Positions 1 to 7,918 of a stretch of DNA of 17,849 bases are shown here, in pieces (positions within the stretch are counted from its first letter, which is position 1; each line of letters begins with the position of its first letter). The position numbers were made by a program, and so were the translations under genes. Origin of the DNA: CAYPKG01 sp964411275 (GTDB lineage: Bacteria; Bacillota; Clostridia; Christensenellales; CAG-138); assembly GCA_964411275.1 (NCBI GenBank), contig CAYPKG010000040.1, positions 1-17,849 of the forward strand. Reading direction: 5' to 3'. The notes below the pieces were generated by a model. It was not told where the DNA came from and made no database searches. It was given only the letters and a program-made list of their open reading frames with translations.

Positions 1-1059
1 GTAATTTTCAAATGCCAGCGGCTTTGAAAAGTAAAAGCCCTGAATGATATCGCAGCCCATATCCCGTAAAAACTCATATTGGTCCTTTGTTTCTACCCCT
101 TCGGCGGTAATGGGAATTTGCAGGGTTTTAATCAGGTTGATTATGCTGGTGATGATTTTAGAGCCGTTGATATCTTGATAACCGTCAATAAAGCTTTTAT
201 CTAGCTTGACGGCGTCTACCAGGATGGATTTGAGCATCATAAGAGAGGAGTAGCCAACGCCAAAATCGTCTGCCAAAATTTTAAATCCCCGATTGCGGAT
301 TTCACTGGTGATGGCGCTTAACTCCGTTTTGCTTGAGAAAACCGTTTGCTCCGTCAGCTCGAACTCGATGAGATGGCGGGGAATGTCGTATTCCTCCATG
401 ATTTTAATAAAGGTGTCCAGAAGGTTTTCATCATAAAGGGTTTTTCTGGACAGGTTCACCGAAACGGGGACAGCCTCAACGCCCTGATCCAGCAATTCAC
501 GCTGTTTGATGCACACTATTTTGAACATGAGCTTATCGATTTTAACAATAAACCCGTTCTTTTCTGCCAAGGGGATAAAGGAGTTTGGATTAACGATAGA
601 GCCGTCTGGCTTAATCCAGCGAACCAGCGCTTCTGCCCCCACAATACATTTTGTATGGGTATCATGTTTGGGCTGAAAATAGGGCATGAACTCGCCGTTT
701 TTTATGGCCTTTGTCATGGCATCTGCCAGCTGCTTATTACGCAGCAGCGTATCACGATAGAAATCATCGTAAAAAGCATAAAACACACCCTTGCTTTCCT
801 TCACAAATTTTTGTGCGATGGTAGCAAGGTTTTGCATACGCATAATGTCTTTGATACTGCCATCTGTTAAATAAACGCCAACGGCAAGCTGCGGAATCAT
901 GTCGGGGGTGATTTCAGCAGCCCCGGCAACCAATATATCATAAAAACGCAATAGGCGCGCCGTGAGATCTTCCTTGGATTCATATTTGCCCAGCGTGACA
1001 AAGCTATTGGAGGAGTTTCGTGCAAATATAGAATGGGCAGGGGCAGTCCTTTCCAGCAT
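1..1059 (-). pseudogene. EAL-domain (c-di-GMP phosphodiesterase) part of an interrupted sensor gene; runs off the left edge
   Basis: This frame is open for 353 codons from 1059 to the window edge and directly continues the frame of the sensor half (1060-2199), from which only a TAA separates it. It begins with the end of a GGDEF-like domain in which the signature is degenerate (RNSSNSF where RGGDEF is expected), so cyclase activity is unlikely. A linker and a full EAL domain follow. The residues expected for c-di-GMP hydrolysis are all visible: GAEALVRW, SVNLSR, EFELTE, ADDFGVGYSSL, KLDKSF, TAEGVET and QGFYFSKPL. The phosphodiesterase would therefore be competent if made. The ATG at 1059-1057 abuts the TAA, so reinitiation is conceivable, but I see no good ribosome binding site. 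The C-terminus lies outside the window. Whether the stop is a real mutation or a base error cannot be told from one sequence. Confidence 0.85.
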
Positions 1060-2199
1060 TTAATAGAAGTACCGAAGAGCTTCATTCCCTTTTTCATTCC
1101 CGTAGCGCTCACATATTAGGTCCATGTTCATTAAGTCCATCACCATAAAAGCCAGGTTGTGCTCCTCTTTGTAGAGATTTGTGCCAGCAGTGAGGACAAA
1201 TTTTGTGTAAGAATTACCGCCGGTAATCGGGTCGACATAGAGAAGGTGATCATATTTCGTTTGGTCTTTTTTCCTGGAGTTTAGAAATAAACCAATGGCC
1301 GTAATAATCACAATAATGACAATCAGGCACAGAGCATAGGTGTACCCCATAATTAAATTGGTGCTATGGTCTATCGTTTGGTTGGGGATAATGTTTAGCA
1401 GATACCAATCGTTAATGTCAAGGGGCGTATATTGCATATATTTGGTTTCCTCATTGAAAAATTCAATGTCACCGCTGCCACCCCCGGCCATATCCGCCTG
1501 CATCTTTGCACAGGCCTCTTTATTAGAGGCATCCGACTCAATGACTGTATCAAAAATATTGGTGAATTCCAAACCCTTTGGGTGACTGGAGTCCACAATT
1601 ATGTCGCCGTTTTGTTTCACAACATAACTATACCCTTCACCGTTAAACGTCTCAACGCTTAAAAGCTCCATAAAGTCATGAACGGCATAGGTGGCAAACA
1701 ATACCGCTTCCACAGCCGTCTCGCCATAAACGGGCACTGCATAAATAATAATAGGCTCACCGTCAAGCCAATCCTCTATGCGGTCTGAGATGACGGTATC
1801 TCCCGCCAACACAGGCTGATATTGGAAGGAAATATCAGAAATATTTAGGGCTGTAGAGGCGGTGCTAATGACATTGCCGCTGGGGAAAATCATGCCCGCC
1901 ATCTTATAATCATATCGGTCTACAATTTTATCCAGCTGCTCTTTTATCTGTTGCGTCTGGGATTTTCCCAAAGAATAGTCGGCCTGGGGGGCAGCTTCGG
2001 ATAAAAGCTGCAGCCCGTTTTCAATGTCGCATCTAAGAAGCATTACGCCTTGAGCGGAGATTTCCTTTAGTGTGTTGGTGGTGTTTTTTCTCAGCTCCTG
2101 TTTTAAAAGCCCATAATAAATTAACAATATCAAACAAATGCAGAATATCAACAATATGATGGTATAAAATAATTTTCTTGCAATCACCTTAGAACCCAT
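1060..2199 (-). pseudogene. Sensor and degenerate-GGDEF part of the same interrupted gene (Cache-like membrane sensor)
   Basis: This is the N-terminal 379 residues of the sensor-GGDEF-EAL protein. I chose the ATG at 2199 because GGGAG lies six bases upstream and the protein then begins with MGSKVIARK directly before the first membrane segment. An in-frame ATG at 2244 has no such site. A membrane segment at about residues 10-31 is followed by an extracytoplasmic region of roughly 250 residues. That region has a Cache-like stretch (GYSYVVKQNGDIIVDS) and so probably binds a small ligand. A second membrane segment spans about 282-306, and a GGDEF-like domain then starts and is cut by TAA at 1062-1060. 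The gene lies 69 bases downstream of the broken GAF-GGDEF gene, on the same strand. If nothing reads through the stop, the product is a sensor without an output domain. Confidence 0.8.
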
Positions 2200-2268
2200 A
2201 ACAAACTCCCATGAAACATATTGGTTTTTATTTGAATGCAGCAATCAACCGACCGCTATCATACGGAT

Positions 2269-2897
2269 TTAAATGGCCGGCTTTTCTGCCGAATAGCGGC
2301 TGCGGCGGCCTGCTTGTCCTATACTCGTATAATACCTTTGCTTATCTGCATACATCAAGCCATCCACCTGCTTAATATGCAGGCGAATGGTTTCAATTTG
2401 ATTGACCCACAAGGTACCGACCGCAGCACTTAAGGTGGATTGTGTGGATAAAGCCTTGTTCAGCTGCTCTATGCTTTCGTCAAATAAATGCCTGTCAACA
2501 TCAGGGCAAAGGGCAATAAACTCATCCCCGCCAATACGGTAAACAGAGCCGGGAAGGGTCTGCTTCATGGCGGTGCCCAAGTTGCATAGCTGCTGGTCGC
2601 CATAATCATGACCAAATCGGTCGTTGGCCGCTTTCAGGCCGTTTAGATCGGTGAAAACGATACCGATGCTGGAGGGCGGAAATTGCTCCAGCAAATCCAT
2701 ATCCAGCTTGAATTTATTTCGGTTATAAAGCCCGGTAAGCATATCGGTGAAACTTCGTTGCTCCAGCTGGGTGTACATCCGGCGCTTTTGGATGTCATTC
2801 ATGAAAAAGTAGCTGGAAGAGGATAAAAGAGAAAGGTCATCTTTGTTCTTTTTGGGATTGTCTATGCCTAGAAATCCGCATATGACTCCATTTGCAA
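2269..2897 (-). pseudogene. GGDEF (diguanylate cyclase) 3' part of a frameshifted HTH-GAF-GGDEF gene
   Basis: From about 2898 down to the stop at 2269 this frame encodes the last strand of a GAF domain (LIANGVICGFLGIDNP) and then a GGDEF domain. The cyclase signature is intact (YRIGGDEF), as are the metal-site FTDLNGLK, the DxLTGLYNR motif (DMLTGLYNR) and a C-terminal YADKQRYY. No RxxD inhibitory site precedes GGDEF, so product inhibition at that site is not expected. GGDEF enzymes make c-di-GMP from two GTP. The first ATG in this frame is at 2802, inside the GAF-GGDEF linker and without a ribosome binding site, so separate expression is doubtful. Inserting one base in the C run near 2901 joins this frame to the upstream half and gives a product of about 450 residues. 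Confidence 0.8.
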
Positions 2898-3620
2898 TCA
2901 GGGCACGGCGATTAATGATTGAACATCCTGCACTGCCAAAACATCAAAAATTATTGACTCCCGGTGAGCTTTGTCATACAGGTTTGAAATGATGTAATAG
3001 CCATATTTCTCAAAGCTTTCAAACCAAACGGCAGCGGTTTTAGGATCTTGGTTTTGCAAGCGCTCAATTTCGGGTATTGCGCCTGGAGCACACCATTCAT
3101 AGGTGTTGTTTAACGCGGAGCCGTCTTCAGAAAGCTCAAAAATATAGCCCCGGTCGCCCTCGTAATATTCACAAACAATGGCTAAGGTTTTTTCAATTGC
3201 TTGCTGCAAATCTTCAGTGTCGGTCAGTGCTTTAATGCAACTGAACAGCGTTTCATCCATGTACACTTTACTATCAAGCGCCTCAATTTGATTGTTATGT
3301 TCCTCGGTGTCAATCGCAAACTCAACAATTTTAATCAAATTATCATTGTTGTCCAGCACCGCCTTACCATAAAAATAGGTTTGAAAGAGCTGATCATTTT
3401 TTCTTAATAGGGCAATTGCATCTTCCTTTGAAATGGCTTCACGGTTTTCGCCTAGCAACATAGAGAACAACTCAAGAACAGCATCCTTCCATTGAGATAC
3501 TTTCTCCGGTTGGATATTGTGCTTTAATGCAATTTCTTCTATTGGTTTCTCACCTAAAATTGTTTCGAATACAATTTTCAACTTTAACTCCAACGAACGC
3601 CTGGTTGCTTTATCAAGCAT
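2898..3620 (-). pseudogene. HTH + GAF 5' part of the frameshifted HTH-GAF-GGDEF gene
   Basis: I start at the ATG at 3620 because GAGGTGA sits about six bases upstream; an ATG at 3638 lies before that site. Residues ~1-60 look like the helix-turn-helix of IS3-family OrfA transposases (ILGEKPIEEIALKHNI then PEKVSQWK). A PAS-like or linker segment follows (about 70-115), and then a GAF domain with DRGYIFELSEDG that is cut at SLIAVP by TGA (2900-2898). The next bases encode the missing end of the GAF domain in another frame. A single base is therefore missing, most simply from a C run (CCC where CCCC would restore the frame). The intact protein would be a soluble, ligand-sensing diguanylate cyclase with a DNA-binding head. 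It may be a real pseudogene or a homopolymer sequencing error. Confidence 0.8.
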
Positions 3621-3679
3621 TTTGTTCACCTCATACATGACTAGTCGGTCTTTGTGCGTTAAAAAGACTTGTTTTTTGA

Positions 3680-3708
3680 TATTTATTTTTCCGTCGGGTA
3701 TTGATCAA
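3680..3708 (-). promoter_or_regulatory. Candidate sigma-A promoter close to the HTH-GAF-GGDEF start
   Basis: On the minus strand TTGATC (3708-3703) and TAAATA (3685-3680) are 17 bases apart. The start codon would lie about 50-60 bases downstream. It is AT-rich sequence, so a chance match is possible. Confidence 0.35.
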
Positions 3709-3831
3709 GAACGCTTGTCCTTGTGGTGAATGTCTCATGTAAAATTCGCGCGGAAAATGTGTATAAAAACAGAAAAAAACACCGCCGTTTCAAATGTTTT
3801 CAATTCTTAGACAAGGAAACCATCTCTATTA

Positions 3832-3861
3832 TTTATAGCATAAAATAGGAAGTATTGGCAA
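3832..3861 (-). promoter_or_regulatory. Candidate extended -10 promoter upstream of the c-di-GMP genes
   Basis: On the minus strand TTGCCA (3861-3856) is followed after 18 bases by TATAAA (3837-3832), with TGC immediately before the -10 hexamer. It lies just past the iscU terminator hairpin and would give a leader of about 205 bases. The rest of 3621-3867 is AT-rich, with no gene that I can support. Confidence 0.4.
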
Positions 3862-3867
3862 GCACAA

Positions 3868-3896
3868 AGACCACCAACTAGCTTTGTTGATGGTCT
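3868..3896 (-). terminator. Terminator of the rrf2-iscS-iscU operon
   Basis: An 11-base inverted repeat with one non-Watson-Crick pair (AGACCATCAAC / GTTGGTGGTCT on the minus strand) has a 7-base loop and is followed by TTGTGCTT. It begins 20 bases after the iscU stop. The U-tract is short, so efficiency is uncertain. Confidence 0.6.
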
Positions 3897-3916
3897 AAAA
3901 TTATCGTTAAGAAACC

Positions 3917-4291
3917 TTATTCTCCCTTTTTCTTCTGATAATCTTCAATTGCCGCCTTCACCGCTTCCTCGGCCAGGACAGAGCAATGGATCTTCGGGGG
4001 CGGAAGCCCCTCCAGCGCCTCAACCACAGCGGAATTGGACAGCGTCAGCGCTTCCTCCACGGTCTTGCCCTTGATCATCTCAGTGGCCATGGACGATGTT
4101 GCGATGGCCGCCCCGCAGCCAAATGTCTTAAACGAACAATCCTCGATTACGCCGTCATCATTCACCTTAATAAACATCTGCATAATATCGCCGCATTTGG
4201 CGTTTCCAACCATGCCCACGCCATTGGCGCCTTCCAGCTCGCCCACATTGCGGGGATTTTGAAAATGATCCAATACTTTTTCCGTATACAT
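3917..4291 (-). CDS. iscU: Fe-S cluster assembly scaffold protein, IscU/NifU N-terminal type
   Basis: This 124-residue cytosolic scaffold builds a nascent Fe-S cluster from iron and the sulfur delivered by a cysteine desulfurase, then passes it to apoproteins. The three ligand cysteines of the family are present at C33 (NAKCGD, with D35), C59 (FGCGAA) and C103 (KIHCSVLAEEA, with H102). LPPPK before the last ligand corresponds to the LPPVK chaperone-recognition site of classical IscU. The length fits the single-domain form. The start at 4291 has a purine-rich GGAGAGGGAAAGA stretch upstream, and the gene follows iscS after 21 bases. It is the last gene of the operon, and no hscA, hscB or fdx follows, as is usual in Clostridia. 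Confidence 0.93.
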   Translation of the reverse strand: MYTEKVLDHFQNPRNVGELEGANGVGMVGNAKCGDIMQMFIKVNDDGVIEDCSFKTFGCGAAIATSSMATEMIKGKTVEEALTLSNSAVVEALEGLPPPKIHCSVLAEEAVKAAIEDYQKKKGE

Positions 4292-4312
4292 ATTCTTTCC
4301 CTCTCCTGCCCC

Positions 4313-5479
4313 TTACTTATTCGGATACAAAGGCGACATCTCCCGGAGCTTTTGTACGATCCCCGGCAATACCGCGAGAACATAATCGATTTCCTCGTCC
4401 GTGGTCATATCCCCCAGCGTCAGCCGAAGGGAGCCATGGGCCACCTCATGGGTCATCCCCATGGCAAGCAGTACATGGGACGGATCGAGGGAGCCGGAGG
4501 TGCAGGCAGAACCGCTGGAGGCTGCGATACCGTTGATATCCAGCAGCAGCAGCATGCCCTCGCCCTCGATATAGCGCATGCTGAAGTTCACGTTGCCAGG
4601 CAGGCGCTTTGTCCGGTGCCCGTTGAGCTTCACATCCGGAATTCGTTCCTCAATGCCCGCGATCAGCCGGTCGCGCATGGCGGTGGTCCGCTTCGCGTCC
4701 GCTTCCATGTTCGCGGTGGCAAGCTCGATTGCCTTGCCCATGCCCACGATGCCCGGCACGTTCTCGGTGCCCGCCCGGCGATTGCGCTCCTGCGCCCCGC
4801 CCAGCACAAACGCCGGCAGCTTCAAGCCCTTCCTGATATACAGCGCGCCGACGCCCTTGGGCCCATGAAACTTGTGGGCGGACAATGAGAGAAAATCGAT
4901 GTTCATCGCCTGGACGTCCACCGGCACATGGGCCACCGCCTGCACCGCGTCGGTGTGAAACAATACGCCCTTCTCCCGGCATACCGCCCCGATTTCGGGG
5001 ATGGGCATGATGGTGCCCATCTCGTTGTTTGCAAACATAATGCTGACCAGGATGGTGTCAGGGCGAATGGCCTTCGCAACCTGCTGCGCAGTCACCATGC
5101 CATCTTCATCCACGGTTAGGTATGTCGCCTCAACGCCGTATTCCCTGGTCAGCGCTTCTAATGTGTGGCCGATCGCATGATGCTCCACCGAGGTGGTAAT
5201 GATATGCTTACCCTTTGCGGCGTATTTGGCAGCCACCCCACGCAGCACCATATTGTCGCTTTCCGAGCCGCCGCCGGTGAATATGATCTCCTCCGGCGAG
5301 GCGGCGTTCAATGCCTTTGCCACCTGCCGCCGCGCGTTATCTAGCCCCGAATGGGCCTCGCGGGCAAAGCCATGCAGGCTGGACGGGTTGCCATAGTATT
5401 CTGTAAAGTAGGGAAGCATCGCCTCAACCACCTGGGGCTTTACCGCGGTCGTCGCCGCGTTGTCAAGATAAACTCGCAT
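4313..5479 (-). CDS. iscS: Cysteine desulfurase, IscS/NifS class I
   Basis: This PLP enzyme of 388 residues removes sulfur from cysteine, giving alanine and an enzyme persulfide. Visible landmarks are YLDNAATT at the N-terminus, TGGGSESDN, the conserved H101 (SVEHHA), the PLP lysine K203 in SAHKFHGPKG, and the catalytic cysteine C326 in the long flexible loop SGSACTSGSLDPSHVL. That loop marks class I (IscS/NifS). The ATG at 5479 lies inside the last codons of the Rrf2 gene (17-base overlap) and has only a distant GAGG, so translation is probably coupled. The IscU gene directly downstream is its expected acceptor. The same genome region holds a second desulfurase (11192-12334), so this one is best assigned to Fe-S cluster supply. 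Confidence 0.93.
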   Translation of the reverse strand: MRVYLDNAATTAVKPQVVEAMLPYFTEYYGNPSSLHGFAREAHSGLDNARRQVAKALNAASPEEIIFTGGGSESDNMVLRGVAAKYAAKGKHIITTSVEHHAIGHTLEALTREYGVEATYLTVDEDGMVTAQQVAKAIRPDTILVSIMFANNEMGTIMPIPEIGAVCREKGVLFHTDAVQAVAHVPVDVQAMNIDFLSLSAHKFHGPKGVGALYIRKGLKLPAFVLGGAQERNRRAGTENVPGIVGMGKAIELATANMEADAKRTTAMRDRLIAGIEERIPDVKLNGHRTKRLPGNVNFSMRYIEGEGMLLLLDINGIAASSGSACTSGSLDPSHVLLAMGMTHEVAHGSLRLTLGDMTTDEEIDYVLAVLPGIVQKLREMSPLYPNK

Positions 5480-5912
5480 AATCGTTCAATCGCCTCTTCT
5501 GCATAATATAGTCGTCCGCCATGTCCTTGATGGTAGTTTCCTGCAGCACCCCGTTGATCCGGTTCTGCAATTTCAACCACAATGGCCGTGCGGAGCAGGA
5601 GCAGGCGTTTTCGCATCCCGAGGGCGCCTGTCCCACGCAATCCACCAGCGCCGTCGTTCCCTCCAGCGCCTCAAGCACCTCGGCCACATTGATGTCCTCC
5701 GGCGGGCGGCTCAGGGTATAGCCCCCCTGTACCCCCCGGACGGATTTCACAAGCTTCGCCTTTTTTAGCGCACCAACCAGCTGCTCCAGATACGCCACGG
5801 AGATGCCCTGCTGGCTGGCCAGCGTGTTGACGCTGACAGGCTTTTTGCCGTTCTCCACCGCCAGATCCACCATCGCCTTTATACCATACCTACCCCGTGT
5901 CGATAGCTTCAA
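5463..5912 (-). CDS. Rrf2-family transcriptional regulator, IscR-like, probable Fe-S sensor of the operon
   Basis: A winged-helix regulator of 149 residues: MKLSTRGRYGIKAMVDLA is the family N-terminus, followed by a recognition helix region (ISVAYLEQLV) and wing (RGVQGGYTLSR). It has cysteines at 92, 100, 104 and 106. Three of them fit the cluster-binding loop of IscR (C92, C98, C104 in E. coli), so an Fe-S-sensing role is likely. CymR-type regulators of the same family lack this cluster loop. I start at TTG 5912 because AGGAG and GGGGAG lie just upstream and the family N-terminus begins exactly there; upstream in-frame codons look non-native. It is the first gene of the operon, and a palindrome right behind its own promoter suggests autoregulation. 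Confidence 0.9.
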   Translation of the reverse strand: MKLSTRGRYGIKAMVDLAVENGKKPVSVNTLASQQGISVAYLEQLVGALKKAKLVKSVRGVQGGYTLSRPPEDINVAEVLEALEGTTALVDCVGQAPSGCENACSCSARPLWLKLQNRINGVLQETTIKDMADDYIMQKRRLNDYASLS

Positions 5913-5935
5913 AGCAATCTCCCCTCTCCTTTTGT

Positions 5936-5964
5936 TTAATCCCAAGTAAACCAGTTGGAATTTA
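5936..5964 (-). promoter_or_regulatory. Putative Rrf2/IscR operator at the transcription start
   Basis: An imperfect inverted repeat with 10-base arms (minus strand TAAATTCCAA and TTGGGATTAA, 8 of 10 matching) is separated by 9 bases. It begins right after the predicted transcription start of the operon. The site is AT-rich outside and CC/GG inside, like operators described for Rrf2 proteins. Binding by this Rrf2 is inferred from position only. Confidence 0.5.
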
Positions 5965-5971
5965 CATGTCC

Positions 5972-6000
5972 ATGATAGCATACCCAATTCCCTTCGTCAA
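5972..6000 (-). promoter_or_regulatory. Promoter of the rrf2-iscS-iscU operon
   Basis: On the minus strand TTGACG (6000-5995), a 17-base spacer and TATCAT (5977-5972), with an extended -10 TGC. Predicted transcription starts near 5965, giving a leader of about 53 bases before the TTG start. Confidence 0.7.
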
Positions 6001-6080
6001 TAACTCCAAGCAAATTAGTATGATATATTTTCCAGCAGATTTATTCTGCCCATAACAATCCCTGGATTGGCAAAATTCCA

Positions 6081-6119
6081 CTATAAAAACCCCATGCTTT
6101 TTGGTTTCGCATGGGGTTT
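6081..6119 (-). terminator. Terminator of the yloU-fakA operon
   Basis: Perfect 11-base arms (6119-6109 and 6097-6087; AAACCCCATGC on the minus strand) with an 11-base loop, followed on the minus strand by a T-rich tail. It starts 31 bases after the fakA stop. Confidence 0.8.
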
Positions 6120-6150
6120 ACTTAATAATTCTTATGATTGCGCCAATTGA

Positions 6151-7785
6151 TTATTCCACAGAAAAATAGTAGTAGTACAGCGGCTGTCCGCCAGCCTCAA
6201 CGATAAATTCCACCTCCGGCCAGTCAGGGGATAGCGCTTCAACCAAGGCGTTGGCGTTTTCCTCGTCCATGCCCTCGCCATAGAATATGGTGACGATGCT
6301 GTCATCCAGCCCACGTTTCTCCAGCATTTTCTTCAACAGCTCAATCGAGGTTTCGTCAACCGCCGCGCTGACCGCCACAATATCCTTATCCATCATGCCG
6401 ATCATGTCGCCCTTATTGATATGGGAGCCGTTGAAGGAGGTTTCGCGCACCGCGTAGGTAACGCAGCCGGAAATAACGTCCTTGAACGCGTCGCTCATCC
6501 TCTGGGTGTTCTCCGCGAGGCTCATATCCGGATGAAACGCCATTGCCGCGGCAATGCCCTGGGGAATGGTCTTTGTTGGAACCACCACCACGTTGCAGTC
6601 AGAAATCTCCGCCGCCTGCTGCGCCGCCATTATGATGTTGGAGTTGTTGGGGAGTATAAAAACGTTGCGGGCGTTCACCCTGCGCACGGTTTTCGCGATG
6701 GAGTCGATCGACGGGTTCATCGTCTGCCCGCCCTGCACGAGGGCGTCCACCGTCAGGTCGGTAAACACGTTGTCGATCCCCTCGCCGGTGGAAACGGCAA
6801 CCATGGCAAATTCCTTCTCATTGAGCTTTCTCTGCTCCAAAAGCTCCCTGTTTTGCTCCCGCATGTTGTCGATTTTCATCTGGTTCACTTCGCCAAGGCG
6901 CAACGCCAGCTGAATGATCTTTCCTGGGGAGTTGGAGTGTACATGCACCTTCACCATGCCCGCGTCGTAGGCCACCGCAACGCTGTCGCCGATGCGCATG
7001 AGCTTTTCGCGGAACTTGTCAAGATCCTCTTCCCGGAACCCCTCCGTCAGATGAATGATCAGAAATTCCGTGCAATACCCGAATTTGATGTCGTTGACGT
7101 CATCCAGGCTGAGGTTGTCCTCTTCCGGGCCGGATATGGTGGCCTCTTCCACGTAATCGTCCAGCTCCTCGCCGTCGATAGCCATCTTAAAACCACGGTA
7201 AATGGTCAAAAGCCCTTTGCCGCCCGAGTCCACAACCCCCGCCTCTTTCAAAACAGGCAACAGCTCCGGCGTCAGCGCCAGGGCCTTTTCCCCGCTTTCG
7301 ATCATGGCGTCGATGACGGCATACACATTGGCTCCCCGCTCCACCGCTTCCTGGGCGGCGTCGGCAATCATGCGCGAAACCGTCAGCATGGTGCCCTCCT
7401 TGGGCTTCATCACAGCCTTGTACGCGGACTCCATGCCCATTGTAAGCGCATTGGCAAGCAGCGGGGCGTCCAGCTCCTGCTGCTCCTTAAGCGCCCTGGA
7501 AAAACCGCGAAACAACTGGGAGAGTATGACGCCGGAGTTCCCCCGCGCGCCCTTCAATGCCCCCAGGCTCACCGCATCCGCCACGTCAGCCACGCTGTCG
7601 CTTTCGATGTTTTTCAGTTCCTTCATGGCGCTGTGCATGGTCATGGACATATTGGTGCCCGTGTCGCCGTCCGGCACCGGAAATACATTCAACGAGTCGA
7701 TCAGGGACTTCTTCTTTTCCAGCAGCGCTGCCCCCGTCATCAACATATCCTTAAATAAAGCGCCGCCAATCTTGATTTCGTTCAA
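6151..7785 (-). CDS. fakA: Fatty acid kinase catalytic subunit FakA (DAK2 domain, YloV)
   Basis: FakA phosphorylates FakB-bound exogenous fatty acids to acyl-phosphates for phospholipid synthesis. The N-terminal DAK2 kinase domain (about 1-205) has NVFPVPDGDTGTNMSMTM, with the metal/nucleotide aspartates D39 and D41, then GALKGARGNSGVILSQ and DSGGKGLL. The middle domain carries C238 (YCTEF) and the H281/H283 pair (VKVHVHS). The C-terminal half is DegV-like. I start at TTG 7785 because AGGAGG lies seven bases upstream and the product then has 544 residues, close to known FakA proteins. The longer frame from 7851 adds an unlikely Gly/Pro-rich leader. It is the second gene of a yloU-fakA unit, the usual Firmicutes order. 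No fakB is visible in the window. Confidence 0.92.
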   Translation of the reverse strand: MNEIKIGGALFKDMLMTGAALLEKKKSLIDSLNVFPVPDGDTGTNMSMTMHSAMKELKNIESDSVADVADAVSLGALKGARGNSGVILSQLFRGFSRALKEQQELDAPLLANALTMGMESAYKAVMKPKEGTMLTVSRMIADAAQEAVERGANVYAVIDAMIESGEKALALTPELLPVLKEAGVVDSGGKGLLTIYRGFKMAIDGEELDDYVEEATISGPEEDNLSLDDVNDIKFGYCTEFLIIHLTEGFREEDLDKFREKLMRIGDSVAVAYDAGMVKVHVHSNSPGKIIQLALRLGEVNQMKIDNMREQNRELLEQRKLNEKEFAMVAVSTGEGIDNVFTDLTVDALVQGGQTMNPSIDSIAKTVRRVNARNVFILPNNSNIIMAAQQAAEISDCNVVVVPTKTIPQGIAAAMAFHPDMSLAENTQRMSDAFKDVISGCVTYAVRETSFNGSHINKGDMIGMMDKDIVAVSAAVDETSIELLKKMLEKRGLDDSIVTIFYGEGMDEENANALVEALSPDWPEVEFIVEAGGQPLYYYYFSVE

Positions 7786-7799
7786 TTTGTTTCCTCCTG

Positions 7800-7842
7800 G
7801 CCGGACAAACCCCCACGCATTCTCCCCCGGCGGGCGTCCGGC
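7800..7842 (-). other. GC-rich inverted repeat in the yloU-fakA intercistronic gap
   Basis: GCCGGAC (7800-7806) and GTCCGGC (7836-7842) can pair around a GC-rich centre, ending just before the AGGAGG of fakA. A second GCGCGC pair lies further up the 133-base gap. Either could tune fakA translation or processing; the function is unproven. Confidence 0.35.
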
Positions 7843-7918
7843 ATACGTCACTCAAAATCGCCCCGAAAAACGGGCATGGCAAAGCGCGCAAACAGGTTTC
7901 CCCGCCGCGCGCCAATGG

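Noticed and set aside
2895..2905. Programmed -1 frameshift as a regulated device
   Set aside because: No slippery heptamer of the X XXY YYZ type and no clear downstream pseudoknot; a one-base loss in a C run is simpler.
3986..4888. 300-codon plus-strand open frame opposite iscU and iscS
   Set aside because: It runs antisense across two well-supported genes and their gap, with no family resemblance.
6421..7758. 445-codon plus-strand open frame opposite fakA
   Set aside because: It is antisense to a clearly identified FakA, rich in His/Arg/Gln as expected for a complement frame, and has no recognisable domain.
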